Assembly: GCA_036013505.1 (NCBI GenBank)
Contig: CP107851.1
Coordinates: 8,852,001-8,916,000 of the forward strand
Length of the DNA stretch: 64,000 bases
Origin: Streptomyces sp. NBC_00510
GTDB taxonomy: Bacteria; Actinomycetota; Actinomycetes; Streptomycetales; Streptomycetaceae
Reading direction: 5' to 3'
The position numbers and the translations under genes were made by a program. Within the stretch, counting starts at the first letter, position 1. The number at the start of each line of letters is the position of its first letter. The notes below the pieces were generated by a model that searched no databases, was not told where the DNA came from, and saw nothing but the letters and a program-made list of their open reading frames with translations. Positions 53,248-63,040 of the stretch are shown here, one piece after another.

Positions 53248-54515
53248 TCGCAAGGAATCTCCACACGCAGCAGGGTCGGTCCGCCCCGGGGGCTGGACAG
53301 GGAGAGTCTGCCATCCAGTACGGACACCCGGTCGGCGAGCCCGGTCAGCCCGCTGCCCGCAGCGGGCTCGGCGCCGCCCCGGCCGTCGTCGCGCACCTGG
53401 AGGAAGAGCCGCCCGTCGCGGTGCCCGCCGCTCACCTCGGCGCGGTCGGCGGCGCTGTGCCGGGCGACGTTGGCGAGGGCCTCGCGGACCACGAAGTACG
53501 CGGCGGCCTCGACCGCCCGGGGCAGCCGCCCGGGCAGTTCCAGGTCCACGTCGACGGGGACGGCCGAGCGGTCGGCGGCGTCGGCCACGGCCGCGCCCAG
53601 GCCGAAGTCGGCCAGGACCCGGGGGTGGATGCCGTTGATGAGCTCGCGCAGTTCCTCCAGGGCCCTGCCCGCCTCCTCGTGGGCCTCGGCGAGCCGGTCG
53701 GCCAGCGGACCGGGCGGCGCGTCCAGCCGTGCCAGGCCCAGGGCCATGGACAGGGCGACGAGGCGTTGCTGCGCCCCGTCGTGCAGGTCGCGCTCGATCC
53801 TGCGCCGCTCCGCCTCGAAGGCGTCCACCAGGCGCACGCGGGAGCGGGTCAGTTCGACGATCCGGGCGCCCGGGTCACGGTCGCGCGGGGCGACGAGGAG
53901 CCGGGCGAGGCCGGCCCGGGCGCCCGCGGCGACGCCCAGCACATAGGCGCCGAGAGCGAGCAGCAGCAGTCCCAGGACGGCTGTGCCCCACGCCGTGGGC
54001 CACGTGGTGACCGTCCACTGCTTGAGCACCTTCGCCTCGTGCCCCTGCCCGACGGTGGCCATCAGCACCGGAGTCGCGACCAGGGAGACCGGCACGGCCA
54101 GCGCGACGGTGACGAGGAGGGCGTCCACCGGCCACAGCAGACCCGCGAACAGCAGGGCGTAGCCGAGCTCCCGCCAGGTCGCCCGCTCCCGCAGCCGGGT
54201 GGTCAGCCAGGCCCACAACCCTCCCTCGGCGGGCGGCACATGGGGCCCCGGCGCGGGATCACCGTCGACCAGGCGCAGCCGGCACCGCTCCAGCACGGCG
54301 ACGGGAAGGCCCGCCAGCGCGGTGAGCACGAGCAGCGGCAGGCCCACCAGCACGACCGCGAGGGCGGCACCGACGGCCGCCGCGGTCACGATCCCCGCGA
54401 GGGTGACGGCGCCCGCGGCCACCCCGGTCAGCAGGTACGCCAGCGAGCGCCACGGCCACGCGGACAGCAGGAAGCCCGGTCCTGACATCGCCTGCCACAC
54501 ATTCCTGGGTTGCAT
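53226..54515 (-). CDS. sensor histidine kinase (NarL-type)
   Basis: A 429-residue kinase. The N-terminal sensor half has four to five membrane helices (about 15-60, 110-140, 165-185). The HisKA_3 box ERDLHDGAQQRLVALSMAL carries the phospho-His, and the C-terminal ATPase has DDGRGG and GSGLTGLADRV. This sensor architecture is typical of streptomycete kinases paired with ABC exporters. ATG 54515 is used; GTG 54524 is in frame. Overlaps the response regulator gene. Confidence 0.9.
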   Translation of the reverse strand: MQPRNVWQAMSGPGFLLSAWPWRSLAYLLTGVAAGAVTLAGIVTAAAVGAALAVVLVGLPLLVLTALAGLPVAVLERCRLRLVDGDPAPGPHVPPAEGGLWAWLTTRLRERATWRELGYALLFAGLLWPVDALLVTVALAVPVSLVATPVLMATVGQGHEAKVLKQWTVTTWPTAWGTAVLGLLLLALGAYVLGVAAGARAGLARLLVAPRDRDPGARIVELTRSRVRLVDAFEAERRRIERDLHDGAQQRLVALSMALGLARLDAPPGPLADRLAEAHEEAGRALEELRELINGIHPRVLADFGLGAAVADAADRSAVPVDVDLELPGRLPRAVEAAAYFVVREALANVARHSAADRAEVSGGHRDGRLFLQVRDDGRGGAEPAAGSGLTGLADRVSVLDGRLSLSSPRGGPTLLRVEIPCEWTERSA

Positions 54516-54727
54516 GCGGATCACCGTAGGACCCGGGCGCGGGCCCGGACCATCGGGCCGGCGGGAGGACCGGGGGTATGCCTGGCCCTACCCCGGCTCT
54601 CGCCCCTGCCGCACTGCGCCGGACCCGCCGCACGGGATTTCGTGGAGCCGTCCGGGAGGCGCCGCGTCCCGGAGCACTCCGCCCCGCCGGGCGCGGCGGA
54701 GGACCGGCAACGAAGGAGTGGGGACAG

Positions 54728-55465
54728 ATGAACGACGACGCCATCCGATTGCGCTCCGTCAGCAGGCGGCACGGCTGCGGCGACAGCGCCGTGACGGCCC
54801 TCGACGAGGTCTCCCTCGCCTTCCCCAGGGGATCCTTCACCGCCGTGATGGGGCCCTCCGGCTCGGGCAAGTCGACCCTCCTGCAGTGCGCCGCGGGCCT
54901 GGACCGGCCCACGTCGGGGTCGGTCCACCTCGGCGACACCGATCTCACCGGGCTCGGTGAGAGGCAGTTGACCCTGCTGCGCCGTGAACGCATCGGGTTC
55001 GTCTTCCAGTCGTTCAACCTGCTGCCGTCGCTGACCGCCGAGCAGAACGCAGCGCTGCCGCTGCGCCTGGCCGGCCGCCGGCCCTCCCGGGCGCGGGTGC
55101 GTGACGTGCTGCGCCAGGTGGGGCTCGGTGACCGCGCCGGGCACCGGCCGTCGGAGCTGTCCGGCGGGCAGCAGCAACGCGTGGCCCTGGCACGCGCGTT
55201 GATCACGCGCCCCGAGGTGCTGTTCGGCGACGAACCGACCGGCGCCCTGGACTCGCGGACCAGCCGCGAGGTGCTGACCCTGCTGCGCGGCATGGCCGAC
55301 CACGAGGGCCAGACCGTCGTGATGGTCACCCACGACCCGGTGGCCGCCTCCTACGCCGACCGCGTCGTGTTCCTCGTCGACGGCCGCGTCAACGGCGAAC
55401 TGGCCGCGGCGGGCGCCGACGCCATCGCCGCGCGCATGACCGGGCTGGAGGCCGTGCCGTGCTGA
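54728..55465 (+). CDS. ABC transporter ATP-binding protein (MacB/LolD type)
   Basis: A 245-residue ATPase: Walker A GPSGSGKST (about 40-48), Q-loop FVFQSFNLLPSL, signature LSGGQQQRVALARAL, Walker B VLFGDEPTGALD and switch His in VMVTHD. It overlaps the following permease gene by 7 nt. The order kinase/regulator divergent from ATPase/permease suggests control of the exporter by the two-component system. Confidence 0.93.
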   Translation: MNDDAIRLRSVSRRHGCGDSAVTALDEVSLAFPRGSFTAVMGPSGSGKSTLLQCAAGLDRPTSGSVHLGDTDLTGLGERQLTLLRRERIGFVFQSFNLLPSLTAEQNAALPLRLAGRRPSRARVRDVLRQVGLGDRAGHRPSELSGGQQQRVALARALITRPEVLFGDEPTGALDSRTSREVLTLLRGMADHEGQTVVMVTHDPVAASYADRVVFLVDGRVNGELAAAGADAIAARMTGLEAVPC

Positions 55466-57912
55466 GCCTCGCCCTGCACACCCTGCGCACCCGCTGGGTC
55501 ACCTTCGCCGGCAGCTTCGTCGCGCTGTCGCTGGGGGTCGCGCTGCTGGCCGTGATGGGACTGGTCCTCGCCTCCTCCCAGGACGCGCCCGAACGGGGGC
55601 CGGAGCGCTTCGCCGCGGCGCCGGTCGTGGTCCGCGGTCAGGACACCCTGCGCGTGCCCACGCCGAGGGGCGAGCGGACGCAGCCGCTCGCGCAGCCGCG
55701 TTCCGTACCCGCCGCGACCGTGGCCGGGCTGCGGCGGCTCGGCACGGTCGTCGAGGACCGGTCCTTCCCCGTACGGGCCGAGGGCGGGCCCGGCGACCTG
55801 GTGGGCCACCCCTGGTCCACCGCCGCGTTCGCCCCGTACCGGCTCGGTGCGGGACGCGCGCCCCGCGCCGCCGACGAGGTCGTCGTGACCGGCGGCTGGG
55901 CCACGCCGGGCGCACGCGTGCGCACCGACCGGGGCACCGTCCGCGTCGTGGGCATCGTGCCCGGCCGCGGGTTCGAGCACGCCGTGTTCTACACCGACGC
56001 GCGCGCCGCCCGACTGTGCCCCGTCAGCGTGCAGTTGGTGGCCGCCGCGGACGCCGCCGCGGTACGGGACGCCGTCCGCGGCAGCGGCGCCCGGGTCCTC
56101 ACCGGGAACGACCGCCGTCACGCCGACGCCGACCCCGGCCGGGACACCGAGGCGGTGACCGCGCTGAACGCCCTGTTCGGCACCGCCGGCGGCGTCACCG
56201 CCTTCGTGTCGGTGTTCGTCGTGGCGTCCACGTTCGCCTTCGCGGTCGCCCAGCGCCGCCGCGAGTTCGGGCTGCTGCGCACCGCGGGCGCCACGCCGGG
56301 CCGGCTGCGCCGCATGGTGCTGACCGAGTCCCTGCTGGTCGGCGTGCTCGCCTCGGCGGCGGGCTGCGCGCTCGGCGGGTACGCCGCGCCGTGGCTGGCC
56401 GCGTCGGTGGTCGACGGCGGACTGGCGCCGGGCTGGTTCACCATCGGCGACCACACCTGGCCGTACCACGCCGCGTTCTGGACGGGCCTGCTCGTCGCCC
56501 TCGGCGGGGCGGCCGCGGCCTCGTGGCGGGCCGGCCGTACCGGCCCGGCGCAGGCGCTGCGCGAGGCCTCCGTGGACACCGGGGCGATGACGTGGGGCCG
56601 GTGGCTGTCCGGCGGCGGGCTGCTGCTGACCGCCGTGGTGACCCTCTGCGTCACGCTGTACGGCGACCCCGGCGACCTGCTGCACCGCAAGACGTACGTG
56701 AGCCGGCCGATGCTGCTGATCACCGCGACCGCGCTGCTCGCACCCGTCGTGCTGCGCCCGCTGACCCGGCTGCTCGCGCGGGCCTCGGGCCTGCTGCCCG
56801 GCGCGGCCGGCATGCTGGTGGGCGAGAACGCCGCCGCCGGCGTGCGCCGTACCGCCGCGGTCGCCTCGCCCGTGCTGGTGATGGTCGCCCTCACGGGCTC
56901 ACTCCTCGGCGCCACCGCCACGCTCGGCCGTGCCGAGGCCGCCGAGGCACGCGAGCGGACCACCGCCGCCTTCGTCCTCGTCGCACCGGACGGCGCGGGC
57001 TTCGGCACCCGGACCCTGGAGCGTCTGCGCGACGTCCCCAGGACGCAGGTGTCACCGACCGCGTCGAGCGCGGTGTACGTCCTGGAGGACGGCCCGGCGC
57101 TGATCAGGTCCGATGCGCACGCCGCCGACCCCCGGGCCCTCGCCGCCACCAGCCGGCTGCCGCTCGTCGCGGGGAAGGTGAGCGACCTGGACGACGGGTC
57201 GATCGTCGTCAACGAGGAATGGGAACGCCACTCCGTCGGGCAGAGCGTCCGGGTGTGGCTCGGGAACGGCACTGGCAGGACGCTGCGCATCGCGGCGGTG
57301 ATGGCCACCGGCACGGGCGGGAACGGCGTCTACGTCACCCCCGCCAACGCCCCCGGCGCTCCCGTCGACCGGGTGGACGTCGCCCTGGCCCACGGCGCCG
57401 ACCCCGGCGCGGTGGCCGCCGCGCTGCGCGAGGCGGTGCAGCCGTCCGGCGGCCGGGTGCTCACCCGGGACGCGTGGCTCGCGGCCGGCCGGCCGGAGAA
57501 CGACCGCACGACCCGGCTCGGCTTCCTGCTCGTCCTCGGCATCGCCCTGCTCTACACCGCCATCTCCCTGGTCAACACCATGGTGATGGCCACCTCCGAT
57601 CGGGTGCGCGAGCTGGCCGTGCTGCGGCTGGCCGGGGCCACGCGGCGGCAGGTGCTGCGGCTGGTGGGCGCCGAGTCCCTGGTGGTCGTCGCGGTCGGCG
57701 CGCTGCTCGGCCTGGCCGTCGCCGCGCTCAACCTCGCCGGGATGCGCTGCGCGCTGGCCCTGCTGTCGGTGGACAGCCCGATCGCACTGCCGTGGACGGC
57801 CGTCGGTGCGGCCGTCGGCGCGTGCGCGGTGCTCGCGGTCGCCGCCGCGACCGTCCCGGCCGCGCTGGCCGTGCGGGGCCCGGCGGCGGCACTCGCCGGG
57901 ATGCGGGAGTGA
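55459..57912 (+). CDS. FtsX-like ABC permease
   Basis: An 817-residue permease with an N-terminal helix, a large extracytoplasmic domain, three FtsX helices (about 235-370), a further membrane segment near 400-450, a second extracytoplasmic domain and three C-terminal FtsX helices (about 690-810). This doubled FtsX layout is that of actinobacterial exporters for peptides or lipids. Start GTG 55459 within the ATPase gene. Substrate unknown; cell-envelope stress is the usual role. Confidence 0.92.
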   Translation: MLSLALHTLRTRWVTFAGSFVALSLGVALLAVMGLVLASSQDAPERGPERFAAAPVVVRGQDTLRVPTPRGERTQPLAQPRSVPAATVAGLRRLGTVVEDRSFPVRAEGGPGDLVGHPWSTAAFAPYRLGAGRAPRAADEVVVTGGWATPGARVRTDRGTVRVVGIVPGRGFEHAVFYTDARAARLCPVSVQLVAAADAAAVRDAVRGSGARVLTGNDRRHADADPGRDTEAVTALNALFGTAGGVTAFVSVFVVASTFAFAVAQRRREFGLLRTAGATPGRLRRMVLTESLLVGVLASAAGCALGGYAAPWLAASVVDGGLAPGWFTIGDHTWPYHAAFWTGLLVALGGAAAASWRAGRTGPAQALREASVDTGAMTWGRWLSGGGLLLTAVVTLCVTLYGDPGDLLHRKTYVSRPMLLITATALLAPVVLRPLTRLLARASGLLPGAAGMLVGENAAAGVRRTAAVASPVLVMVALTGSLLGATATLGRAEAAEARERTTAAFVLVAPDGAGFGTRTLERLRDVPRTQVSPTASSAVYVLEDGPALIRSDAHAADPRALAATSRLPLVAGKVSDLDDGSIVVNEEWERHSVGQSVRVWLGNGTGRTLRIAAVMATGTGGNGVYVTPANAPGAPVDRVDVALAHGADPGAVAAALREAVQPSGGRVLTRDAWLAAGRPENDRTTRLGFLLVLGIALLYTAISLVNTMVMATSDRVRELAVLRLAGATRRQVLRLVGAESLVVVAVGALLGLAVAALNLAGMRCALALLSVDSPIALPWTAVGAAVGACAVLAVAAATVPAALAVRGPAAALAGMRE

Positions 57913-57922
57913 ACCCCGCGCC

Positions 57923-57953
57923 GGGCCCTCGGCGACGTTCACACCGAGGGCCC
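57923..57953. terminator. first of two hairpins between convergent genes
   Basis: 10-bp perfect stem (arm GGGCCCTCGG, 57923-57932; right arm 57944-57953) with an 11-nt loop. Confidence 0.75.
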
Positions 57954-57955
57954 GC

Positions 57956-57981
57956 GGGGACACGGAGACGTCCGTGTCCCC
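57956..57981. terminator. second hairpin between convergent genes
   Basis: 11-bp perfect stem (arm GGGGACACGGA, 57956-57966; right arm 57971-57981) with loop GACG, next to the aceE stop. Confidence 0.8.
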
Positions 57982-57991
57982 GGTGGGCGCG

Positions 57992-60706
57992 TCAGGCCTG
58001 CCAGCCGTATCGGCCGCGGGCCTGCTCCACCGTCTGCGGGGTGACCGCTCCGGCGCGCGCCAACCGGTCCAGGGCGGCCATCACGATCGACCCGGCGTCC
58101 ACCCGGAAGTAGCGGCGAGCCGCCTCCCGGGTGTCCGACAGGCCGAAGCCGTCCGTGCCGAGGGAGGAGTAGTCCTGCTCGATCCACTGGCTGATCTGGT
58201 CGGGCACCTGCCGCATCCAGTCGCTGACCGCCAGGACGGGCCCGGGCGCCCCCGACAGCGCCGAGGTCACGTACGGGACGCGCTCCTCACCACCGATCCG
58301 CTGCCGGTCGGCGTCGAGCGCGTCGCGGCGCAGCTCCGTCCAGGAGGTCACCGACCAGACGTCCGCCTGCACCCCCCACTCGGACGCGAGGAGCTCCTGG
58401 GCCTCCAGCGCCCAGTGGATCGCCGTGCCGGAGGACAGCAGCTGGATCCGTGGCCCGGCGCCGGGGGACTGCGCCTGCCGGAAGCGGTAGATGCCCCGCA
58501 GGATCCCCTCCTCGACCGACGGCCCGTCGGGCATCGCAGGCTGCCGCTTCGACTCGTTGTAGACCGTCAGGTAGTAGAAGACGTCCTCGGGCCGGTCGCC
58601 GTACATCCGCCGCAGCCCCTCCCTGACGATCACGGCGATCTCGAAGGCGAACGCAGGGTCGTAGCTCACGGCGGCGGGGTTGGTGGAGGCCAGCAGGTGC
58701 GAGTGCCCGTCGGCGTGCTGCAGGCCCTCGCCCGTCATCGTCGTACGCCCCGCGGTCGCGCCGACCACGAAGCCCCGCCCCAACTGGTCGGCCAGGGCCC
58801 AGAACTGGTCGCCCGTCCGCTGGAACCCGAACATCGCGTAGAAGATGTAGAACGGGATCATGGGCTCGCCGTGCGTGGCGTAGGCGGTCGCGGCGGCCGT
58901 GAACTGCGCCAGCGACCCGGCCTCGGTGATCCCCTCGTCGATCAGCTGCCCGTTCTCGGCCTCGCGGTAGTGCAGCAACTGGTCGGCGTCGACGGGCTCG
59001 TAGGTCTGGCCGTCGGGGGAGTAGATCCCGGCCGTCGGGAAGAGGGACTCCATGCCGAAGGTCCGCGCCTCGTCGGGGACGATCGGCACCCAGCGCCGCC
59101 CCGTGTCGGGGTCGCGCATGAGGTCCTTGACCAGCCGCACGAGCGCCATGGTGGTGGCCACCTCCTGCTTGCCGAAGCCCTTGCGCAGGGCCTCGAAGGG
59201 CGCGGCCGGCGGCTGCTCCAGCGGCTTGGCGACCACCCTGCGCACCGGCGCGGGGCCGCCCAGGGCCGCCCGCCGCTCCCGCAGGTAGCGCACCTCCTCG
59301 GAGTCCTCGCCGGGGTGCCAGTACGGCACCAGGTCCCCGCTCAGCGCGCTGTCCGGGATGGGCAGCTCCAGCGTGTCGCGCATCCGGCGGAACTGCGCCA
59401 TCGTCAGCTTCTTCATCTGGTGGTTGGCGTTGCGCGACTCGAAGTCGGAGCCCAGGGTGTGCCCCTTGACGGTCTGGGCGAGGACGACGGTCGGCGCGCC
59501 CCGGTGCTCCACGGCGGCGCGGTAGGCGGCGTACACCTTCAGGGGCTCGTGACCGCCCCGGGACTCGGTGAACAGCTCGGCTATCCGTCCGTCGGTCAGG
59601 CCCGCCGCGATGCGGGTCAGCGCGTCGCCGGTGAAGAAGTGCTCGCGTGCGTAGGCCGCGTCCCGCGCGGCGTACGTCTGCATCTGGGCGTCGGGCACCT
59701 CGCCGAGCCGCCGCACCAGGGCCCCCTCCGTGTCCTGCGCCAGCAGCGGGTCCCAAGCCTCGCCCCACAGGGACTTGACCACGTTCCAGCCCGCGCCGCG
59801 GAACCGTCCCTCGAGTTCCCGCACGATGCTGGAGTTGGACCGCACCGGCCCGTCCAGGCGCTGCAGGTTGCAGTTGACGACGAAGGTCAGGTTGTCGAGA
59901 CCCTCGCGCGCGGCGAGCGCCAGCGCGGCCAGCGACTCGGGCTCGTCCACCTCGCCGTCCCCGAGGAACGCCCACACCCGCGACGCCGACGTGTCCTTGA
60001 TGCCGCGGGCGTGGAGGTAGCGGTTGAACCTGGCCTGGTAGACGGCCGCGAGAGGGCCGAGACCCATGGAGACCGTGGGGAACTCCCACAGCCACGGCAG
60101 GCGCCGGGGGTGGGGGTAGGACGGCAGGCCGTGGCCGTCGGCCTCGCGGCGGTAGCCGTCCAGTTGCTCCTCGCGCAGCCGGCCCTCCAGGAACGCGCGG
60201 GCGTAGATGCCGGGTGACGCGTGCCCCTGCACGTACAGCTGGTCGCCCGAACCTCCCCCGGAGCCTCCGGCCCGGGAGGACCCCCAGTCCTTGCCCTTGA
60301 AGAAGTGCTGGAAGCCCACCTCGTAGAGCCAGGCCGCCGACGCGTACGTCGCGATGTGGCCCCCCAGGCCCAGGCGGGAGGCGCGGGTGACCATGGCCGC
60401 CGCGTTCCACCGGTTCAGCGCGGTGATCCGGGACTCCATGGCGAGGTCGCCGGGGAAGGCCGGCTGGGCCGCCGCGGGGATCGTGTTGACGGGTTCCGTG
60501 GACAGCAGCCCGGGGACCGGCACCCCGGACGCCGCCGCGTACTCGTGGACGCGCCGCAGCAGGTAGGCGGCCCGGTCGGGCCCGGCGTGCCGGATGACGG
60601 CGTCGAACGACGCCCGCCATTCCGCGGTCTCCTCGGCGTCGCGGTCGGGCAACCGGTCGAGCGGGCTGGTCGAGGGGGACTGCGCGGACTGCGCCGGATC
60701 ACTCAT
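57992..60706 (-). CDS. aceE: pyruvate dehydrogenase E1 component, homodimeric type
   Basis: A 904-residue thiamine-diphosphate enzyme. GDGEVDEPES at 249-258 starts the ThDP/Mg motif. Other family blocks are KDWGSS, NCNLQRLDGPVRSNSSIV, GFQRTGDQFWALADQLGRGFVVGATAGRTTMTGEGLQHADGHS and the C-terminal transketolase-like domain. It decarboxylates pyruvate and loads the acetyl group onto the E2 lipoyl domain; E2 and E3 are not adjacent. AGGAAGG precedes the ATG. It lies 126 nt downstream of the third NmrA-like gene on the same strand and may be expressed from that gene's ECF41-like promoter. Streptomycetes often carry more than one aceE. Confidence 0.95.
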   Translation of the reverse strand: MSDPAQSAQSPSTSPLDRLPDRDAEETAEWRASFDAVIRHAGPDRAAYLLRRVHEYAAASGVPVPGLLSTEPVNTIPAAAQPAFPGDLAMESRITALNRWNAAAMVTRASRLGLGGHIATYASAAWLYEVGFQHFFKGKDWGSSRAGGSGGGSGDQLYVQGHASPGIYARAFLEGRLREEQLDGYRREADGHGLPSYPHPRRLPWLWEFPTVSMGLGPLAAVYQARFNRYLHARGIKDTSASRVWAFLGDGEVDEPESLAALALAAREGLDNLTFVVNCNLQRLDGPVRSNSSIVRELEGRFRGAGWNVVKSLWGEAWDPLLAQDTEGALVRRLGEVPDAQMQTYAARDAAYAREHFFTGDALTRIAAGLTDGRIAELFTESRGGHEPLKVYAAYRAAVEHRGAPTVVLAQTVKGHTLGSDFESRNANHQMKKLTMAQFRRMRDTLELPIPDSALSGDLVPYWHPGEDSEEVRYLRERRAALGGPAPVRRVVAKPLEQPPAAPFEALRKGFGKQEVATTMALVRLVKDLMRDPDTGRRWVPIVPDEARTFGMESLFPTAGIYSPDGQTYEPVDADQLLHYREAENGQLIDEGITEAGSLAQFTAAATAYATHGEPMIPFYIFYAMFGFQRTGDQFWALADQLGRGFVVGATAGRTTMTGEGLQHADGHSHLLASTNPAAVSYDPAFAFEIAVIVREGLRRMYGDRPEDVFYYLTVYNESKRQPAMPDGPSVEEGILRGIYRFRQAQSPGAGPRIQLLSSGTAIHWALEAQELLASEWGVQADVWSVTSWTELRRDALDADRQRIGGEERVPYVTSALSGAPGPVLAVSDWMRQVPDQISQWIEQDYSSLGTDGFGLSDTREAARRYFRVDAGSIVMAALDRLARAGAVTPQTVEQARGRYGWQA

Positions 60707-60832
60707 GGCGGCCTTCCTGTCGGGACATGGGGAGGGGAGGGCGGCGGCCGCGGAGGGGGACTCGCGGACGGCGGCCGCCGGAGAGGGGGCGGTGCGGGGC
60801 GGGCGCGGGCGGTGCCGCGGGTGCCGCGGGCG

Positions 60833-61576
60833 TCACCGTTGCGTGAGCCACTCGCGGAACGTCGTGTGGCCCACGTGGGCGTCCGCTCCGGGGAGCAGGG
60901 ACCGTCGCTGCAGCTCGGCGCCGAAGAACCACGCGTGCTCGTCGGTGACGACCTTCCGGTCGTCGCCCGTGGCGGTCAGCAGCTCGGCGGTGAGCTCGTC
61001 GAGCGCGAACTCCTGCGGCCCGGCGACCTCCAGGGTGCCGAACAGCGGCACTCCCACCGCCACGCGCGCGACCGCCGCCGCGATGTCGTCCGCCGACACG
61101 GGCCGCACCAGTGCGGGCGCGACGCGCACCTCGCCGCCCTGGTCCGCGCCCGCCACGGCCATCGCCTCGACGCACTCGAAGGACAGGGCGGCACGGACGA
61201 TCGAGTGGGGGACCGGGGAGCGCCGCACCTGCTCCTCCAGCAGCAGCTTCGCGCGGAAGTAGCCCGACAGCAGCCGCTCGGCCCCCATGAAGGAGAGGAC
61301 CACGTGGTGCTCGGCCCCCGCCGCCTCGGCCGCGGCCAGCAGGCGCGCGGTGGCGGTGCGGAAGTACTGCAGGCTGACCGGTTCGGCGGGCGAGGGCGTG
61401 TCGGTGACGTCGACCACGATGTCGGCGCCGCGCAGCGCTTCGGCGAGGTCCCTGTCCGTGACGGCTCCGGGCCGGTCGCAGTCGGGCAGGGGGACGACCT
61501 CCACCCCGTGGTCCCGCAGCCTGGCGACCGTCCTGGAACCGAGCAGACCGCCGGCCCCTGCGACAACGACTCTCAT
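60833..61576 (-). CDS. NmrA-like NAD(P)-binding protein (third paralogue)
   Basis: A 247-residue protein: VVVAGAGGLLGSRTVARLRDHG, a shared middle with SGYFRAKLLLEEQV, PHSIVRAALSFECVEAM, and FGTLEVAGPQEFALDELTAELL. It is more divergent than the other two copies (AGAGG instead of GGTGL in the cofactor loop). ATG 61576 follows AAAGGGAC. Driven by an ECF41-like promoter, with aceE downstream. Confidence 0.87.
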   Translation of the reverse strand: MRVVVAGAGGLLGSRTVARLRDHGVEVVPLPDCDRPGAVTDRDLAEALRGADIVVDVTDTPSPAEPVSLQYFRTATARLLAAAEAAGAEHHVVLSFMGAERLLSGYFRAKLLLEEQVRRSPVPHSIVRAALSFECVEAMAVAGADQGGEVRVAPALVRPVSADDIAAAVARVAVGVPLFGTLEVAGPQEFALDELTAELLTATGDDRKVVTDEHAWFFGAELQRRSLLPGADAHVGHTTFREWLTQR

Positions 61577-61653
61577 CCGGGTCCCTTTCGTCCGCGGGGC
61601 CGTAGGCCCTCCGATGTCCTCGTGACGGCGCAGCCGGCCGCTCCACCTGCTGT

Positions 61654-61680
61654 GACCGCGCCCGCGCCGCGGTTGTGACA
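61654..61680 (-). promoter_or_regulatory. ECF41-like promoter for the third NmrA-like gene and aceE
   Basis: Minus strand: TGTCACA (61680-61674), 16 nt, GGTC (61657-61654), 77 nt before the start. Back to back with the cupin/TetR promoter; the two sites are 47 nt apart. Confidence 0.75.
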
Positions 61681-61727
61681 CCACCGGACGCTCCTGCGAG
61701 CGGTGGGGGAGGCGGGAACGAGGGGGA

Positions 61728-61754
61728 CGTCACACCAGCGGGTGCTGTCCGGTC
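61728..61754 (+). promoter_or_regulatory. ECF41-like promoter for the cupin/TetR operon
   Basis: CGTCACA (61728-61734), 16 nt, GGTC (61751-61754) followed by GTATGG. It is 137 nt before the cupin GTG, the longest leader in the set. Confidence 0.72.
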
Positions 61755-61891
61755 GTATGGAGGAGCAGCTACGTCCGCCCGGACAGGACGACGGTGGCCA
61801 CCGCCGGTCGATGTCGGTACATCGGCCGCGCGTGACGGCGACATACCATCATTTCTGCACAATTCGGGCACAACCATGGAGGTGCAGCGCA

Positions 61892-62338
61892 GTGTCGGAG
61901 ACACAGGGCAGCAGCAACGAGCAGCCGCGGTCGGAGGCCTGGAAGACGGCGGTGACGATGCTGCAGGACGCCAAGCCGCCCTTCATCCCCGAGGGCGCCT
62001 CGGGGATGACGATCGCCGTCGAGTGGCCCCCCGGCGACCCCGGGACCCCGCCCCACCGCCACTCCGGGCCGGCCTTCGGGTACGTGCTCGAAGGAGCGGT
62101 CCGGTTCGAGCTCGAAGGCGAGCCGGAACGGATCGTCGAGGCCGGTGGGACCTTCTGGGAGCCGGGCGGGGACGTCATCCACTACCAGGACGGCAACGCC
62201 CTGCCGGACGCGCGGACCCGGTTCGTCGTGACCATGCTGTGCGCGCCCGGCCAGCCGATGCTCACCCTGGTCGACGACGGGGAACTCGCCCAGCGCGCCC
62301 ACCTGCGCGCCCCGCGCCCGCCGCGGACCGGCGCGTGA
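61892..62338 (+). CDS. cupin-domain protein
   Basis: A 148-residue single cupin: PPGDPGTPPHRHSGPAFGYVLEG supplies two His of the metal site, and EAGGTFWEPGGDVIHYQDGN supplies a third. Start GTG 61892 follows GGAGGTG; in-frame upstream codons would add a low-complexity extension. It overlaps the TetR gene by 4 nt. Second cupin of the ECF41-like regulon. Confidence 0.85.
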   Translation: MSETQGSSNEQPRSEAWKTAVTMLQDAKPPFIPEGASGMTIAVEWPPGDPGTPPHRHSGPAFGYVLEGAVRFELEGEPERIVEAGGTFWEPGGDVIHYQDGNALPDARTRFVVTMLCAPGQPMLTLVDDGELAQRAHLRAPRPPRTGA

Positions 62339-62961
62339 CCACTTCCGCACCGGACGGCGGAGCGCAGCAGGAGTGCGGGCCGCGCTACGGCGGGCTGCGG
62401 GCCGACGCGGTGCGCAACCGCCGCAGGATCCGTACGGCCGCCGCCGACCTGCTCGCCGAACAGGGCGCGGGCGTGTCGCTTGACCGGATAGCCCGCCTGG
62501 CCGGGGTCAGCAACGCGACGCTCTACCGCCACTACGCCAGCCGGGAGGAACTGCTGACCGACGTGGCCGAGCAGATCGCGGCCGTGGCCGCGGCCGCCGA
62601 AGCACGGCTGGCCACGAGCGATCCCCTGGTCGCGTTCCGCGGTTTCCTGGAAGCCCTGGCGTCCGCGCGGCCGGCCGCCCTGTACTGCCTGCCCGAAGGG
62701 GCCGCCGAGGGGCCGCGGGCCCGTGTGGCCGGCGCGACGCGGCGGCTGCTGTCCCGCGCGCAGCGTTCGGGACGCGTACGTGAAGACATCACCGCCGAGG
62801 ACGTCCTCGCCGTCGTGGCGCAGCTCGGCCGCCCCCTGCCGGGCGCCACCTGGCGGGCCACCGAGGACAGGTGCCCGCGCCTGGTCCGGCAGTACGTGGA
62901 CGGCCTGGTCGTGCCCGCCTCCCGGACGCCGCACGAGCCGTACCACCTGCCCCGGCGTTGA
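62335..62961 (+). CDS. TetR-family regulator
   Basis: A 208-residue regulator: DAVRNRRRIRTAAADLLAEQGAGVSLDRIARLAGVSNATLYRHYASREELL is a classic TetR N-terminal helix-turn-helix; the rest is the helical ligand domain. GTG 62335 overlaps the cupin stop (GTGA), so translation is coupled. It may repress its own operon or the divergent NmrA-like/aceE unit. Confidence 0.92.
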   Translation: MTTSAPDGGAQQECGPRYGGLRADAVRNRRRIRTAAADLLAEQGAGVSLDRIARLAGVSNATLYRHYASREELLTDVAEQIAAVAAAAEARLATSDPLVAFRGFLEALASARPAALYCLPEGAAEGPRARVAGATRRLLSRAQRSGRVREDITAEDVLAVVAQLGRPLPGATWRATEDRCPRLVRQYVDGLVVPASRTPHEPYHLPRR

Positions 62962-62985
62962 GCCCGGCGCATTCCGCGCCTTCCC

Positions 62986-63015
62986 CGCCCCCGGCCGGAT
63001 CACCGGCCGGGGGCG
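62986..63015. terminator. hairpin between TetR and the convergent hydrolase
   Basis: 13-bp perfect stem (arm CGCCCCCGGCCGG, 62986-62998; right arm 63003-63015) with loop ATCA. Confidence 0.85.
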
Positions 63016-63040
63016 GCGCGTCATTTCCGGCGCGGGGCGG

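Noticed and set aside
57806..60217. 803-codon open frame on the + strand across aceE
   Set aside because: It is the antisense shadow of aceE, which has complete family motifs on the other strand.
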